A stretch of DNA of 64,000 bases from Methylobacterium nodulans ORS 2060 (GTDB lineage: Bacteria; Pseudomonadota; Alphaproteobacteria; Rhizobiales; Beijerinckiaceae): NCBI RefSeq assembly GCF_000022085.1, contig NC_011894.1, forward strand, positions 3,897,001-3,961,000, read 5' to 3'. The notes under the pieces are model-generated. The model searched no databases and was not told where the DNA came from. It saw only the letters and a list, made by a program, of their open reading frames with translations. The position numbers were made by a program, and so were the translations under genes. This document shows, piece by piece, positions 17,951 to 26,137 of the stretch; within the stretch, counting starts at the first letter, position 1; each line of letters starts with the position of its first letter.

Positions 17951-19255
17951 ATGGTGTCGAGGGAGCAGGGGCGGGGAGGGGAGCCGGGTTTTCCGCGCTG
18001 GCGGCTCACCCGGGGCGGGGTGATCCAGCCGGACGAGCGGCCGCCGCTCGGCCAGATGCTCGTGCTCGCGCTCCAGCACGTCGTGGCGATGTTCGGCTCG
18101 ACCGCGCTGGCGCCGGTGCTGATGGGGTTCGACCCCAACCTCGCCACCCTGCTCTCCGGAATCGCGACGCTCCTGTTCTTCGTCGTGGTCGGCGGACGGG
18201 TGCCGAGCTACCTCGGCTCCAGCTTCGCCTTCATTGCGGTGGTGATCGCCGCCACGGGCTACGGCGGCAGCGGCCCGAACCCGAACCTGGCGGTGGCCCT
18301 CGGCGGCATCGTGGCGGCCGGGGCCGTCTACGCCCTGATCGGTGCGGTGGTCATGCTCGCGGGCGACGCCTGGATCGGCCGGCTGATGCCGCCCGCCGTG
18401 ACGGGGGCCATCGTCGGGGCGATCGGCCTCAACCTCGCGCCGATCGGCGTGAAGGGCATCTCGGGCTCCGGGCTCGATCTGGGCGTGGGCCTCTTTACCG
18501 TGGCGGCGGTGGGCCTCGCGGCCGCCTACCTGCCGGGGGCGGCCCGGCGGCTGCCCCTGCTGATCGGGGCCGCCGCCGCCACCCTGCTGTACGCCGTGCT
18601 GGCGAACGGGCTCGGGCTCGCCAAGCCCCTCGACCTCGCGCGGGTGGCGGACGCGCCCTGGTTCGGCTGGCCCCGCTTCGCCGCGCCGGTCTTCGAGCCG
18701 GAAGCGATCTGGCTGATCGCCCCGGTCGCGGTGGTGCTCGTCGCGGAGAACTTGGGACACGTGAAGGCCATCGGGGCGATGACCGGACGCAACCTCGACC
18801 CCTATCTCGGCCGGGCCTTCCTGGGTGACGGGCTCGCCACGATGCTGTCGGGGGCGCTTGGCGGGACCGGCGTGACGACCTATGCGGAGAACATGGGCGT
18901 GATGGCGGTCACGCGGATCTACTCGACCCTGGTCTTCGCCACAGCCGGCCTCGTGGCCATCCTGTTCGGGCTGTCGCCGAAGTTCGGCGCTGCGATCCTG
19001 GTGATCCCGGGGCCGGTGATCGGCGGCCTGTCGGTGGTGGTCTTCGGGCTGATCACCGCCGCGGCGGGGCGGATCTTCGTGGAGAACCGGGTCGACTTCT
19101 CGCGAACCCGGACCCTGTTCACGGTCGGCACGACGCTCGTGCTCGGGGCCGGGGACTTCACGGTGAGCCTCGGCGACTTCCGGCTCGGCGGGATCGGGAC
19201 GGCCACGGCCGCGGCCATCCTGCTCTACCACGTCCTGCGGGACGAGCCGGCCTGA
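17951..19255 (+). CDS. uraA: Uracil/xanthine permease, NCS2 family
   Basis: A 434-residue inner-membrane nucleobase:proton symporter. ATG 17951 is chosen because of its ribosome site and because it gives the usual length (UraA is 429). Transmembrane segments run throughout. Family motifs include LALQHVVAMFGSTALAPVLMG in the first helix, VAENLGHVKAIG near residue 263 and GTGVTTYAENMGVMAVTRIY near residue 308; the two Glu residues correspond to substrate-binding glutamates of UraA. The second motif is closer to uracil than to urate carriers, so uracil is the likely substrate. It is monocistronic. Confidence 0.88.
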   Translation: MVSREQGRGGEPGFPRWRLTRGGVIQPDERPPLGQMLVLALQHVVAMFGSTALAPVLMGFDPNLATLLSGIATLLFFVVVGGRVPSYLGSSFAFIAVVIAATGYGGSGPNPNLAVALGGIVAAGAVYALIGAVVMLAGDAWIGRLMPPAVTGAIVGAIGLNLAPIGVKGISGSGLDLGVGLFTVAAVGLAAAYLPGAARRLPLLIGAAAATLLYAVLANGLGLAKPLDLARVADAPWFGWPRFAAPVFEPEAIWLIAPVAVVLVAENLGHVKAIGAMTGRNLDPYLGRAFLGDGLATMLSGALGGTGVTTYAENMGVMAVTRIYSTLVFATAGLVAILFGLSPKFGAAILVIPGPVIGGLSVVVFGLITAAAGRIFVENRVDFSRTRTLFTVGTTLVLGAGDFTVSLGDFRLGGIGTATAAAILLYHVLRDEPA

Positions 19256-19671
19256 GGCCGCCGGCTCCGGAGGGTCCAGGGCGTCTCTGTAAGGGGTTCA
19301 CCGGCGGGGGATCGCCGCCGGATCCTCAACGGCATGCTTTGGATCCTGCGCACGGGCGCGCCGCGGCGGCCTTCGCGGCATAGGTCGAACTCCGAGGCTC
19401 CCGGGCTCACCGATCGGTGGCCGGGGACCTCGGGGGATTTCTGGGGGAAGGCCCTCAGTCCTTCAGCGGAAAATCCACCAAGTCGAAAATCCGCCAAGTC
19501 CTTGAAGCCGTTGGTGGGCGGTGACGGGCTCGAACCGCCGACCCTCTCGGTGTAAACGTTTCGCTCGGCCGGTTCTTCCCTACGGCGCTCTCTGGCCAAG
19601 CCCTCGTTCTTCACCGTTCGTTCTCACCCATTCTTGTCGTTTCTGTCGGGTTCCTGTCGTCTTCCGACGCG
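19256..19671. other. Host-prophage junction region
   Basis: 416 bp between the permease and the integrase. It holds the tRNA-derived attachment sequence (19512-19558). No other feature is recognised. Confidence 0.6.
19512..19558 (-). other. attL: 3' fragment of tRNA-Val(TAC)
   Basis: On the minus strand this 47-bp segment reads as the anticodon loop with TAC, the anticodon 3' stem, the variable loop, the T arm (GGTTCGAGCC), the acceptor strand and a terminal CCA. It matches the 3' half of the usual alphaproteobacterial tRNA-Val. The 5' half is missing: on the right the sequence departs directly into prophage DNA. The integrase gene begins about 110 bp away. This is the pattern left when a phage integrates into the 3' end of a tRNA gene. 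Confidence 0.85.
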
Positions 19672-20778
19672 TCAGATCCGGCGGAGCTTCGCCTGCCGGC
19701 CGACGGCGTTGACGACGTCGCGCAGGTGCTCCGGAGCGTGGTGGCCATAGACTTGCTGCACCATCCGCTCGGACGTGCCGAGCGCAGCTGCTACCTTGCC
19801 GAACGGCAAGCCGTCCATAACGGCCCATGTAGCGAACGTGTGCCGCAGGATGTGGGGCACGACCTCGGGGCCGAGGCCGGCATCGTTGCGGGCGCTATTC
19901 CAGCTGCGTTTGATGCTACCGACCGGGCCGCCGGCGTATTCGACCGCATGAGTGGTGCTCGATCGGCGCCAGCGCCGCAGGTGGGGCAGGAGGCGATTCG
20001 AGATCGGGACGGGCGTCCGGCGCTTCGAGGTCTGCTTCTCGCCCGAGCCCTTCCGGTAGATGACTCCGCGGTCGAGATCGATCCAGCCCGAGTCCGTTGA
20101 TGGGGTCCACCGAAGCCGCAGCACAGCGTCGTGGCGCGTCCCGGTGTAAAGGGCGATGAGGATGAAGCGCACAAGATGCCGGCTCTTGCCCTGGTCCTGC
20201 CGCCACGCGGCCCATAGCAATCGGGCGACCTCGGACCGGGAGAGCCACCGCTCGCGGGACTCTTTCTTCGCCGGCAAGGCGACCGGCACCAAGAAGCGCA
20301 GCTTCCTCTCCCGGTAGGCGTGCCCGATCGCGGCGCTCAGAACCTCCAACTCGCGGCGTGCGGTCTGGTCCCCCACCTTTGGCGGGGCTTCCGACTTCGT
20401 GAACCGGGCCTGTGCCTGCCCGGTTCGCCACTTCACATATTCGGTGCATAGCCCCGGGGTGATCTGGCCTACGACCTTGCCGTTCCAGAACCGCCCGAGG
20501 TGCCGGACGGCGCTCGCGATGACGTCCGGCCGGCGCGTGTGCGGCCCTCGCTCGGTCGCATAGAGGATGAGGACGTCGATGATGCTGACCTCATCAGGAT
20601 GGCCTCGGCCGAAGCTAGGCTCGTGTTTCGTCGCGAGGTATTCAGCGAGTGCTCGCTCAGCGCCTGCGCGGTCCTCTCTAGGGCAGCCAGTGCTGCGCCG
20701 CCGTGACCCGTCCCGGATGTACCAGAAGCCGTCAGACTCGATGAATTGCAGGCGGGCGCCGAGGCTTGGACGCGGCAT
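19672..20778 (-). CDS. int: Tyrosine-family phage integrase
   Basis: A 368-residue site-specific recombinase. The catalytic residues are in place: Arg in YTGTRHDAVLRLRW (R215), HILRHTFATW (H309 and R312) and the Tyr nucleophile in VQQVYGHH (Y344). An N-terminal SAM-like core-binding domain covers residues 60-165. It lies next to the tRNA-Val fragment at the left end of the element and is the last gene of the leftward operon. Its first 310 bp overlap the upstream gene in another frame. Confidence 0.93.
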   Translation of the reverse strand: MPRPSLGARLQFIESDGFWYIRDGSRRRSTGCPREDRAGAERALAEYLATKHEPSFGRGHPDEVSIIDVLILYATERGPHTRRPDVIASAVRHLGRFWNGKVVGQITPGLCTEYVKWRTGQAQARFTKSEAPPKVGDQTARRELEVLSAAIGHAYRERKLRFLVPVALPAKKESRERWLSRSEVARLLWAAWRQDQGKSRHLVRFILIALYTGTRHDAVLRLRWTPSTDSGWIDLDRGVIYRKGSGEKQTSKRRTPVPISNRLLPHLRRWRRSSTTHAVEYAGGPVGSIKRSWNSARNDAGLGPEVVPHILRHTFATWAVMDGLPFGKVAAALGTSERMVQQVYGHHAPEHLRDVVNAVGRQAKLRRI

Positions 20779-20987
20779 TGCTCACGAAGCTCCCTGATCG
20801 CGGCGAGAGTTGTCCAGTGCTTGCCGCCAACCAGCTCTGCGGCAAGCCGTCCCCGTGCAATTTCGCGGCGCAGCGTCGAGACACTCATCCCGCCGCCCGG
20901 CCATCCGAGGGCTGCAGCGGCCTCCAGGCGAAGCGGCGTCTCGTCGGTGATCTCCTCTCGGCTGGGGATGCGCTCAGCCCTGCGCAT
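20469..20987 (-). CDS. Excisionase-like DNA-binding protein
   Basis: A 172-residue frame directly upstream of int and overlapping it by 310 bp. The N-terminal 75 residues look like a small winged-helix regulator (LRLEAAAALGWPGGGMSVST, then LRREIARGRLAAELVGGKHW and LAAIRELREQC), a pattern I know from genes preceding integrases in Methylobacterium islands. The C-terminal part inside the overlap is Ser/Ala-rich and low in complexity. A directionality factor controlling excision is likely from position, not proven. Confidence 0.65.
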   Translation of the reverse strand: MRRAERIPSREEITDETPLRLEAAAALGWPGGGMSVSTLRREIARGRLAAELVGGKHWTTLAAIRELREQCRVQASAPACNSSSLTASGTSGTGHGGAALAALERTAQALSEHSLNTSRRNTSLASAEAILMRSASSTSSSSMRPSEGRTRAGRTSSRAPSGTSGGSGTARS

Positions 20988-20990
20988 GGC

Positions 20991-21152
20991 TCACCTCCTC
21001 TCTTCGTTGTTGCGTCCGAGGCTCGCCAGTGCGAGCCCGATCAGGCCGATGCTGCAGCCCAGCCAGTGCAAGGCGCGCCAGCCGTAGCGGGTGGCGCCGA
21101 AGAGCGCGTAGAGCGTGACGGCGCCGAGCACGATGGTGTCGAAGGTGCTCAC
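20991..21152 (-). CDS. Small two-helix membrane protein
   Basis: A 53-residue gene starting at GTG 21152. It encodes two hydrophobic stretches (TIVLGAVTLYALFGA and LGCSIGLIGLALASLG). Its end carries GAGAGGAGG, the ribosome site of the excisionase-like gene three bases later, so it belongs to the leftward operon. Function unknown. Confidence 0.5.
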   Translation of the reverse strand: MSTFDTIVLGAVTLYALFGATRYGWRALHWLGCSIGLIGLALASLGRNNEERR

Positions 21153-21444
21153 CGGCTGCCCTCCCCTTTGCGCCACACCACAAGCGGCGCGCCGTCGGGC
21201 ACGCGTGGCGGCCGTGGGCCATCGGATGGATCGGCGCCGCGTCGTTGGTCGTGCCGAACGCGTAGAGCGGGCGCCGCCCGTCGAGCGACAGCGCGGCCGC
21301 GACACGATCCGCGTGGAGCCCAGGCGGCACGAGGTTGCCCCGCGCCACAATCCACACGGCCGCTGCCCCGGCAGTCGATCTTGTAGGTTTCCCCGCTTCA
21401 CAATAGCCATGTCTTGCACGCACATCCTTGAAAGGTCGCGCAAG

Positions 21445-21600
21445 ATGAAAATGATCGGGGTGCTCATGGCTGCAGTCGGCGCCGTGATCTTTATCATCAG
21501 CTTCGCGGGTCGGGAGTGGCGCGACGATCGGAGCAACAGCCTTCTGCTGCTGGCAGCTTTCTCCCTCGGTATTGCCGGGATCCTGCTCTACACGTTCTAG
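21445..21600 (+). CDS. Small two-helix membrane protein, plus strand
   Basis: A 51-residue gene on the strand opposite to its neighbours. It starts at ATG 21445 after GAAAGG. Two membrane segments are clear (MIGVLMAAVGAVIFIISFA and LLLLAAFSLGIAGILLYTF), joined by a charged loop. An ATG at 21409 would add 12 residues. Its base composition is less GC-rich than the operon around it, which suggests an acquired lysogeny gene. Function unknown. Confidence 0.5.
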   Translation: MKMIGVLMAAVGAVIFIISFAGREWRDDRSNSLLLLAAFSLGIAGILLYTF

Positions 21601-21676
21601 GGATTTTGCCTGAATTCCACTAAACAAGCGCCGGGATGCCTCTGGCGCTGCTTCATTGAGGGCGAGACGGGAAAAG

Positions 21677-22588
21677 TCACCCGACATGGCGCTTCTCCGG
21701 CATCTGGTCCCACGTGCGTCCGTCGAGGAGGCGGCCGGCGGCCTTCTTGCCCATCGGGCGCATGTAGACGCGCGTCCCGATGCACATGCTGTCGCCAGGC
21801 AGGACGGTGCCATCGCGGTCAACAACACGATCGAAGGGCCAGGGGCCCTTGCCGTTGGCCGCGCGGATGTAATCCCGGTGATGATCCTCGGGGCTTACCT
21901 CGGCGTAGTGGCCGTGCTGCTTGAAGTGGAATGCCACTCCGGCCGTCTGGCACTGATCTCTCAGCGACCGGGCCCAATCCGGATGCATCGGCCGGGCACC
22001 GGGGCCGCTCTCGCCGCCGACGATGACAAGGTGGATGCCGGTGAGGTCGACCTGACCGAGGTCCTCGAGCAGCGGTTCACACGACAGGAACCGCACCCGC
22101 GCCGGCACGGCCCTCAACGCCTCGAGGTTCCGCAGCCGGGCCCGGTCTTCGATCGTCGTGCCGAGCCAGACGTTCGGCCAGCCCTCGCCCCAGGCCGGCG
22201 CGCCGATCGCCGGGCCCGGCAGCATCTTGGCGATGTTCTGCGGGCGCTTCGTCAGCAGCATCCAATCGAGGTGCGGGGTCTGGTTGATCAAGTGCCAGGC
22301 ATCGTCCCGCCAGCGGCTCGGCACCTGATTGTCGAAGAAGTCGGCGAGCGAGGCACAGAAGACCCGATGCCGCTCGCCGGCCGCGGCCGCGGCGCGGTCC
22401 CACTTGAGCGGCTGCTGCCAGTTCGAGGCGCTGGTCCGGCGGCGCTCGCCGGTCCAGAGGTGCGGCTGCCCGGTGCGCTTGGCCCAGGCCTCGGCGTAGC
22501 AATGGTCGCACGCCGGGCTGATCCGCGTGCAGCCCACCCAGGGATTGAAGGTGTGGTGGCACCATTCGATCTTGCTGTTCTCGGCCAT
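21677..22588 (-). CDS. Phage Gp37/Gp68 family protein (DUF5131)
   Basis: A 303-residue protein starting MAENSKIEWCHHTFNPWVGC. It shows the family's cysteine cluster (TFNPWVGCTRISPACDHCYA), then VWLGTTIEDR, FLSCEPLLEDLG and VIVGGESGPGARPMHPDWAR. These phage proteins have a radical-SAM-like fold with a CxxxCxxC-type cluster and no settled function. It lies in the leftward operon. The C-terminus (KKAAGRLLDGRTWDQMP) is typical, so the gene is complete. Confidence 0.88.
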   Translation of the reverse strand: MAENSKIEWCHHTFNPWVGCTRISPACDHCYAEAWAKRTGQPHLWTGERRRTSASNWQQPLKWDRAAAAAGERHRVFCASLADFFDNQVPSRWRDDAWHLINQTPHLDWMLLTKRPQNIAKMLPGPAIGAPAWGEGWPNVWLGTTIEDRARLRNLEALRAVPARVRFLSCEPLLEDLGQVDLTGIHLVIVGGESGPGARPMHPDWARSLRDQCQTAGVAFHFKQHGHYAEVSPEDHHRDYIRAANGKGPWPFDRVVDRDGTVLPGDSMCIGTRVYMRPMGKKAAGRLLDGRTWDQMPEKRHVG

Positions 22589-22602
22589 GCACTGCCTCCG
22601 GG

Positions 22603-23043
22603 TCAAAGCTCGATCCGGCCCGGGGTGGGGGCGTTCTCGGCCGCGCAGGCGGTGCACTGGTCCTCGCCGGCCCAGCCGCAACCGCCCGGGCAGGCGTCCT
22701 CCTGGGTGCAGCCGCAGTCGCGGCAGATCCCGCCGAGGAGCGACGGGACGCGCGGTGTGATGCCGTCCTCGGCCTCCAGCGCGCCGTCCGGCAGCACGTC
22801 GGATACGGCTTGGTCGAGGAGATGCGGCAGCAGCTGGAGCGCGACGCCCGCAGCGCGCTGGATGATGTCGCTCAGCCCATCCTCATGGACGCGCTGCCAC
22901 AGCCGCCGGGTGACGACGAGCTCGATCGCGATAGCGCCGATCTCGGCCTTCTCCTCGTTGGTGAGGGTGACCCACACATCGGCGCCGTCGAAGCGGGGGA
23001 AGGCCGGGCCGGCCGCAGCCGCGGCTTGGGTCTCGGTCGTCAT
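22603..23043 (-). CDS. Hypothetical protein with C-terminal zinc-binding cluster
   Basis: A 146-residue protein. ATG 23043 (MTTETQAA) is preferred over an upstream ATG inside the next gene. Residues 20-95 are mostly helical. The C-terminal third has seven cysteines in CRDCGCTQEDACPGGCGWAG followed by DQCTAC, a probable metal site. It starts 4 bp after the preceding gene. I do not recognise the family. Confidence 0.6.
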   Translation of the reverse strand: MTTETQAAAAAGPAFPRFDGADVWVTLTNEEKAEIGAIAIELVVTRRLWQRVHEDGLSDIIQRAAGVALQLLPHLLDQAVSDVLPDGALEAEDGITPRVPSLLGGICRDCGCTQEDACPGGCGWAGEDQCTACAAENAPTPGRIEL

Positions 23044-23047
23044 GGCC

Positions 23048-23518
23048 TTACTCCGCAGCCATGGCGAGCGGGCCTGGACCGCCCGCGAGCCGCTGCAGGA
23101 CCTCCTCGAGCGAGATGCAGATGTCGGTGGCAAGGAGCGCCATCAGCTCGGGCTCCTCACCATCCTGGGTCAGGATCAGGCACCGCTTGCCGGCGCCGCA
23201 GAACCAGCCGGCCTCCAGGTGTGCGCTGCGCCCGCAGGGCAGAACGAGGACGCAGGTGTCGGCCCACTGCATGCCGCGCAGATCGCTGACGAAGCCGGGG
23301 GCGGCAATCGGGTGCGTGGTCAGCAGGCGCCGGTACTCCGCAGCCGACCACGCCTCCCAATTCGGGTCGATCTCCGACCATGCGAAGCCCGGCACGCCAT
23401 TGAAGGGGTTGCGGAAGTCGTAGACCTCGTGGCCCGCCTCGCGCAGCGCGGCGACGACCGCCGGCTGCCTCGGGTTGCGCCAGGACGAGGCGACGTAGAT
23501 GCGACGGGACAAGGTCAT
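23048..23518 (-). CDS. Nucleoside 2-deoxyribosyltransferase-like protein
   Basis: A 156-residue protein that begins RIYVASSWRNPRQPAVVAAL. That N-terminus, with a later GMQWADTCVLVLPCGRSAHLE segment, fits the nucleoside deoxyribosyltransferase-like fold (DUF4406-type), in which a Glu near the end of this motif is catalytic. Phages use such proteins in nucleotide salvage or base modification. The exact substrate cannot be told. It overlaps the upstream gene by four bases (ATGA). Confidence 0.65.
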   Translation of the reverse strand: MTLSRRIYVASSWRNPRQPAVVAALREAGHEVYDFRNPFNGVPGFAWSEIDPNWEAWSAAEYRRLLTTHPIAAPGFVSDLRGMQWADTCVLVLPCGRSAHLEAGWFCGAGKRCLILTQDGEEPELMALLATDICISLEEVLQRLAGGPGPLAMAAE

Positions 23519-23670
23519 GCTCCCAGGAAAGAGAAAGCCGGGCTCTGGCCGAAGACGCTCGCGATGTCGGCCACCACCGCCGCCGGCATCCGCCAGACGG
23601 CAGCGACGAGCAGCTCGACGGCCGCGGCAGCGATGCTGATGAGGTCGAGGAGGGAGAGGTGGTCAGGCAT
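23515..23670 (-). CDS. Small hydrophobic protein
   Basis: A 51-residue gene (MPDHLSLLDLISIAAAAVEL ...) with a hydrophobic N-terminal half. Its stop overlaps the start of the following gene as ATGA, and its start lies inside the end of the preceding gene, so it fits the coupled pattern of the operon. Function unknown. Confidence 0.5.
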   Translation of the reverse strand: MPDHLSLLDLISIAAAAVELLVAAVWRMPAAVVADIASVFGQSPAFSFLGA

Positions 23671-24061
23671 GCTCCGCCTCCACGGCGGGAGCCCGCACGA
23701 CCTGATCGGGGTGGTAGGCCAGGAAGACGTTGCGGAGGGTCGCAACCTTTCGGCCATCCGCATCCGTGACGTAGTGCATGCCGCGAGCCGGCCAGCCGCA
23801 GCCGGAACAGGCGGCCTCGCCGTGCGTGAGCGCCCACCGACAGGCGACGCCGATGCCGAGCGCTGCGCGAAGACCGTTGATCGGCTCATCGCAGCAGAGG
23901 CAGCGCATCTCGCCGTCGCGTCGCACCGGGGCGGCGAAGGCCGACAGGTAGGCGGTCAGAGCCTCCGTCAGTTCGGGCGGCGGGCTTCCGTCGACCGCGA
24001 ACAGGTCTTCAATCCGGCAGACCCGCGCGGGGTTCTTTGTGCTGACGTCAGCCACGGTCAT
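23663..24061 (-). CDS. Hypothetical protein with cysteine pairs
   Basis: A 132-residue protein with two Cys clusters, MRCLCCDEP and ACSGCGWPARG, likely a zinc ribbon. The C-terminal part (GMHYVTDADGRKVATLRNVF) looks globular. It starts after a GCAGGAG ribosome site at the left edge of the inserted cassettes. It is the first leftward gene downstream of them, so its transcription may now depend on a local promoter. Confidence 0.6.
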   Translation of the reverse strand: MTVADVSTKNPARVCRIEDLFAVDGSPPPELTEALTAYLSAFAAPVRRDGEMRCLCCDEPINGLRAALGIGVACRWALTHGEAACSGCGWPARGMHYVTDADGRKVATLRNVFLAYHPDQVVRAPAVEAEHA

Positions 24062-24282
24062 CTCCTGCGGATGAGGGATCGGGGCGCTCTGGGCGTGTAG
24101 CGAGCGGGATGACGCTCCAACACCAAGTGGAAAGGTGCTGAAATCAGCTGTCTGCCTCCGAGACCTTTACCGCAGTAGCCGATGGTGGCCCCTCCTCGAA
24201 GTAAGCGTTGCAAGCAATCGCGAATTTTGTGCCATTGCATCTGCGGCGTGATATTGTCGCCGAATGAAAAATGGAGGCGCTT

Positions 24283-24819
24283 ATGGCTGAAGAAGACCAA
24301 ATCACATTCAAAAAATCTAAAAAAATGGATGCTGCAGTTCTTGTCGTCGTAGCATTTTTCTTTGCAGGTTGTGTTTTTCTCATTCTCACAAGACCTGGGG
24401 TCGATGGCTGGAATAGCATGTCTCAAGGCGGGGTCGTTGAGTTTGCATCCATATTTGGCGCAACATTCTTTGGAATTTATGCTGTTTATATGCTGCTTCA
24501 ACTGCTTAGAACAGGCGCCGTCGTGTCCATCAGTTCCAAAGGTATATTTGATCGACGTGTTTCCACAGACTGGGTTCCGTGGAGTGCGATTAGGAATGTA
24601 AGTGTTCTTAACCAAAATTGGCAGAATGGACTTATTTTCCGTATTGATAAAAATAAAATCACTTCTCTGCCTTTGCGAGATTACCAGAAGAGTATAGCGC
24701 GAAACAATGCGTCTGGTGCGCCGGACGAATTCTGGATTGAGGCGGACAGCTTGAAGGGAGGCTTCGGTGCGCTCCACGCCGCCGTGAACCGCTTCCATCG
24801 AGTCGTCGGGAGCTGGTGA
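24283..24819 (+). CDS. STM3941/PH-like membrane protein, copy 1
   Basis: A 178-residue protein on the plus strand. ATG 24283 is five bases from GGAGG. Two membrane segments (residues about 15-35 and 50-75) are followed by a cytoplasmic domain with SSKGIFDRRVSTDWVPWSAI and QNGLIFRI, the pattern of STM3941/bacterial-PH-like proteins. It is clearly paralogous to 26369-26911 (identical GIFDRRVSTDW core). The DNA is AT-rich with many AAA/ATT codons, unlike the operon it interrupts. Function unknown; membrane sensing or immunity is a guess. Confidence 0.75.
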   Translation: MAEEDQITFKKSKKMDAAVLVVVAFFFAGCVFLILTRPGVDGWNSMSQGGVVEFASIFGATFFGIYAVYMLLQLLRTGAVVSISSKGIFDRRVSTDWVPWSAIRNVSVLNQNWQNGLIFRIDKNKITSLPLRDYQKSIARNNASGAPDEFWIEADSLKGGFGALHAAVNRFHRVVGSW

Positions 24820-24935
24820 GATCTGCGAACCCATGAGCGCCGAAGCGGCTATTTGGTCATACACGAGGCGGGCCGGGCTGCTAGCGAACAGCTCTGTGAG
24901 GCGGGCGGAGGTCATCGGATCGCCATCCCGTCAAT

Positions 24936-25244
24936 GTGATTGACAGTCGCTCTGCCGAAGCGCACGCCCGGGTTTTGGCGGAGAACGCCTCCATGAAGCG
25001 TGAGCGGAGAACGCGGTCGGAAATTGCCGACATGATACTGGAGCATCTTCGCAGCGACCCCGGCGGAGAACGCGTGATAAGTTTTAGGTTTACGCCTAGC
25101 CATGACTACCGAGAGTTTCCTGGATTTGTTGTCAACTTTCAGAGCGGCAACGACGATGAAAAACTCGCCGTAGCTCATAAAATTATTAAGCTAATTTATC
25201 GGTTCTACGGTCGTTACGACGTCAGAGATTTCATAACCCATTAG
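24936..25244 (+). CDS. 102-residue cassette protein, copy 1
   Basis: Starts GTG (GTGATTGACAG) and is the same length as its paralogue at 27019-27327. Conserved positions include KRERRTRSEIADMILEHL versus QRERKTWAQIATLVWEEI, PGF in the middle and YDVRDF/YDVRDY near the end. It looks like a small alpha/beta protein with no known motif. It follows the membrane protein by 116 bp in both copies, so the two probably work together. The DNA is AT-rich. Not recognised. Confidence 0.65.
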   Translation: MIDSRSAEAHARVLAENASMKRERRTRSEIADMILEHLRSDPGGERVISFRFTPSHDYREFPGFVVNFQSGNDDEKLAVAHKIIKLIYRFYGRYDVRDFITH

Positions 25245-25335
25245 ATGCTGCGAACCACGCACGAAGCTGCCGGTCACGAGGTGGCGGATCAGCATGGAGC
25301 TCACCCCGCTGCCTGGAGGGTAGACGGCGCTCGTC

Positions 25336-25833
25336 ATGGCTGCCACACTCTCAATCATGGCTCGTCTCTTCTATGCATCCCGACACTATCGGAAGAACGG
25401 AGATATCATTCATCCCGGCCATTACGGCCGAATGATCGGCATATCTCGGCATTCACATTATCACTTCTCCCGCGAGCAAGTGCTCGAAAGGATCAGAACC
25501 CGTCGCCACCCCCAGAAGCCATCGCGATTGCGATGTGTGTTTACATGCCCGACTGAGGCGGACATCCGGCAGTACGTCGAAGAGCAGATGGCACGGCATC
25601 CAAGCCGAGTCAGAGAACCGCTGTACGAGGTCGAGACCACCGAGCGAAATCCGCTCATGCACCACGGCGACTGGAACCTGGCCGAGATGGTGATGCGCGG
25701 CGGACCGGGGGCCGAGATCACAGCCGATCTTTACTGGCAGGGGATTCCTGGCCCAGATCAGCCCCGCGGACCAGGCACTTACATGGAAGTGATCACCCCG
25801 TCTCCGCTCATTGTCGTCCGGCAACTGGGTTGA
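25336..25833 (+). CDS. DUF2441-like protein
   Basis: A 165-residue protein; the start may be ATG 25336 or ATG 25357 (MARLFYASRHY). The segment KPSRLRCVFTCPTEADIRQY followed by LYEVE resembles the DUF2441 family, small proteins distantly like ADP-ribosyltransferase or RES-type folds; I am not certain. The C-terminal part (DWNLAEMVMRGG ... ADLYWQG) is also conserved in style. A decayed copy lies at 16850-17105. It sits between the two duplicated cassettes and is the only one of its kind inside the prophage. Confidence 0.6.
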   Translation: MAATLSIMARLFYASRHYRKNGDIIHPGHYGRMIGISRHSHYHFSREQVLERIRTRRHPQKPSRLRCVFTCPTEADIRQYVEEQMARHPSRVREPLYEVETTERNPLMHHGDWNLAEMVMRGGPGAEITADLYWQGIPGPDQPRGPGTYMEVITPSPLIVVRQLG

Positions 25834-25879
25834 GGCCGGCGGACGCAAAAGCTCGCCTCGTGGGCGGCGCGGGCGCGGG

Positions 25880-26137
25880 TCAGTCGCCACGGTGCGCCTC
25901 CTTGTCCAAGGAGGCGTGCGCTCCACCTGAGGGCGGAGTTACATCACCTCTGCGATCGCAAGCCCGAGCACGAGCAACGTCAGTCCTGCGACTTCCGACC
26001 AGTGCCAGAGGGAGTCTGGGTTCATCCGTCTCATGGGCGATGATCGTACGCCTATTCGCAGCGCCCATACAGAGGCGCACGTCTTGACGGTCGTTCATTC
26101 GCTTGCGGGCGGCAGAGAGGGTCTCAGCCACGATCAT
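25880..26137 (-). CDS. Possible remnant leftward operon gene
   Basis: An 85-residue frame starting at ATG 26137 after GCAGGAG. Its first codons (ATGATCGTGGCTGA) resemble those of the leftward gene at 24061 (ATGACCGTGGCTGA), and the DNA upstream is shared too. The first 37 residues (MIVAETLSAARKRMNDRQDV ...) look coding; the rest has weaker third-position bias and may be degraded or out of frame. Confidence 0.3.
   Translation of the reverse strand: MIVAETLSAARKRMNDRQDVRLCMGAANRRTIIAHETDEPRLPLALVGSRRTDVARARACDRRGDVTPPSGGAHASLDKEAHRGD
25939..26034 (-). CDS. Possible single-helix microprotein
   Basis: A 31-residue frame with high third-position GC: MRRMNPDSLWHWSEVAGLTL followed by a hydrophobic run ending AIAEVM. 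It would be a one-pass membrane peptide. It overlaps the longer frame 25880-26137 in another frame, so at most one of them is likely to be real at this place. Confidence 0.3.
   Translation of the reverse strand: MRRMNPDSLWHWSEVAGLTLLVLGLAIAEVM

Noticed and set aside
17822..19231. 469-residue open frame antisense to the permease
   Set aside because: Composition is dominated by Arg, Asp, Gly and His, the reverse reading of a membrane protein with strong GC bias.
21656..24100. 814-residue open frame on the plus strand
   Set aside because: It crosses five well-supported leftward genes and contains no domain.
24058..24915. 285-residue leftward frame starting MTSARLTELF
   Set aside because: It is antisense to the membrane protein gene. 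Only its first codons are conserved (as the repeated 20-bp element), so it is not counted as a gene.
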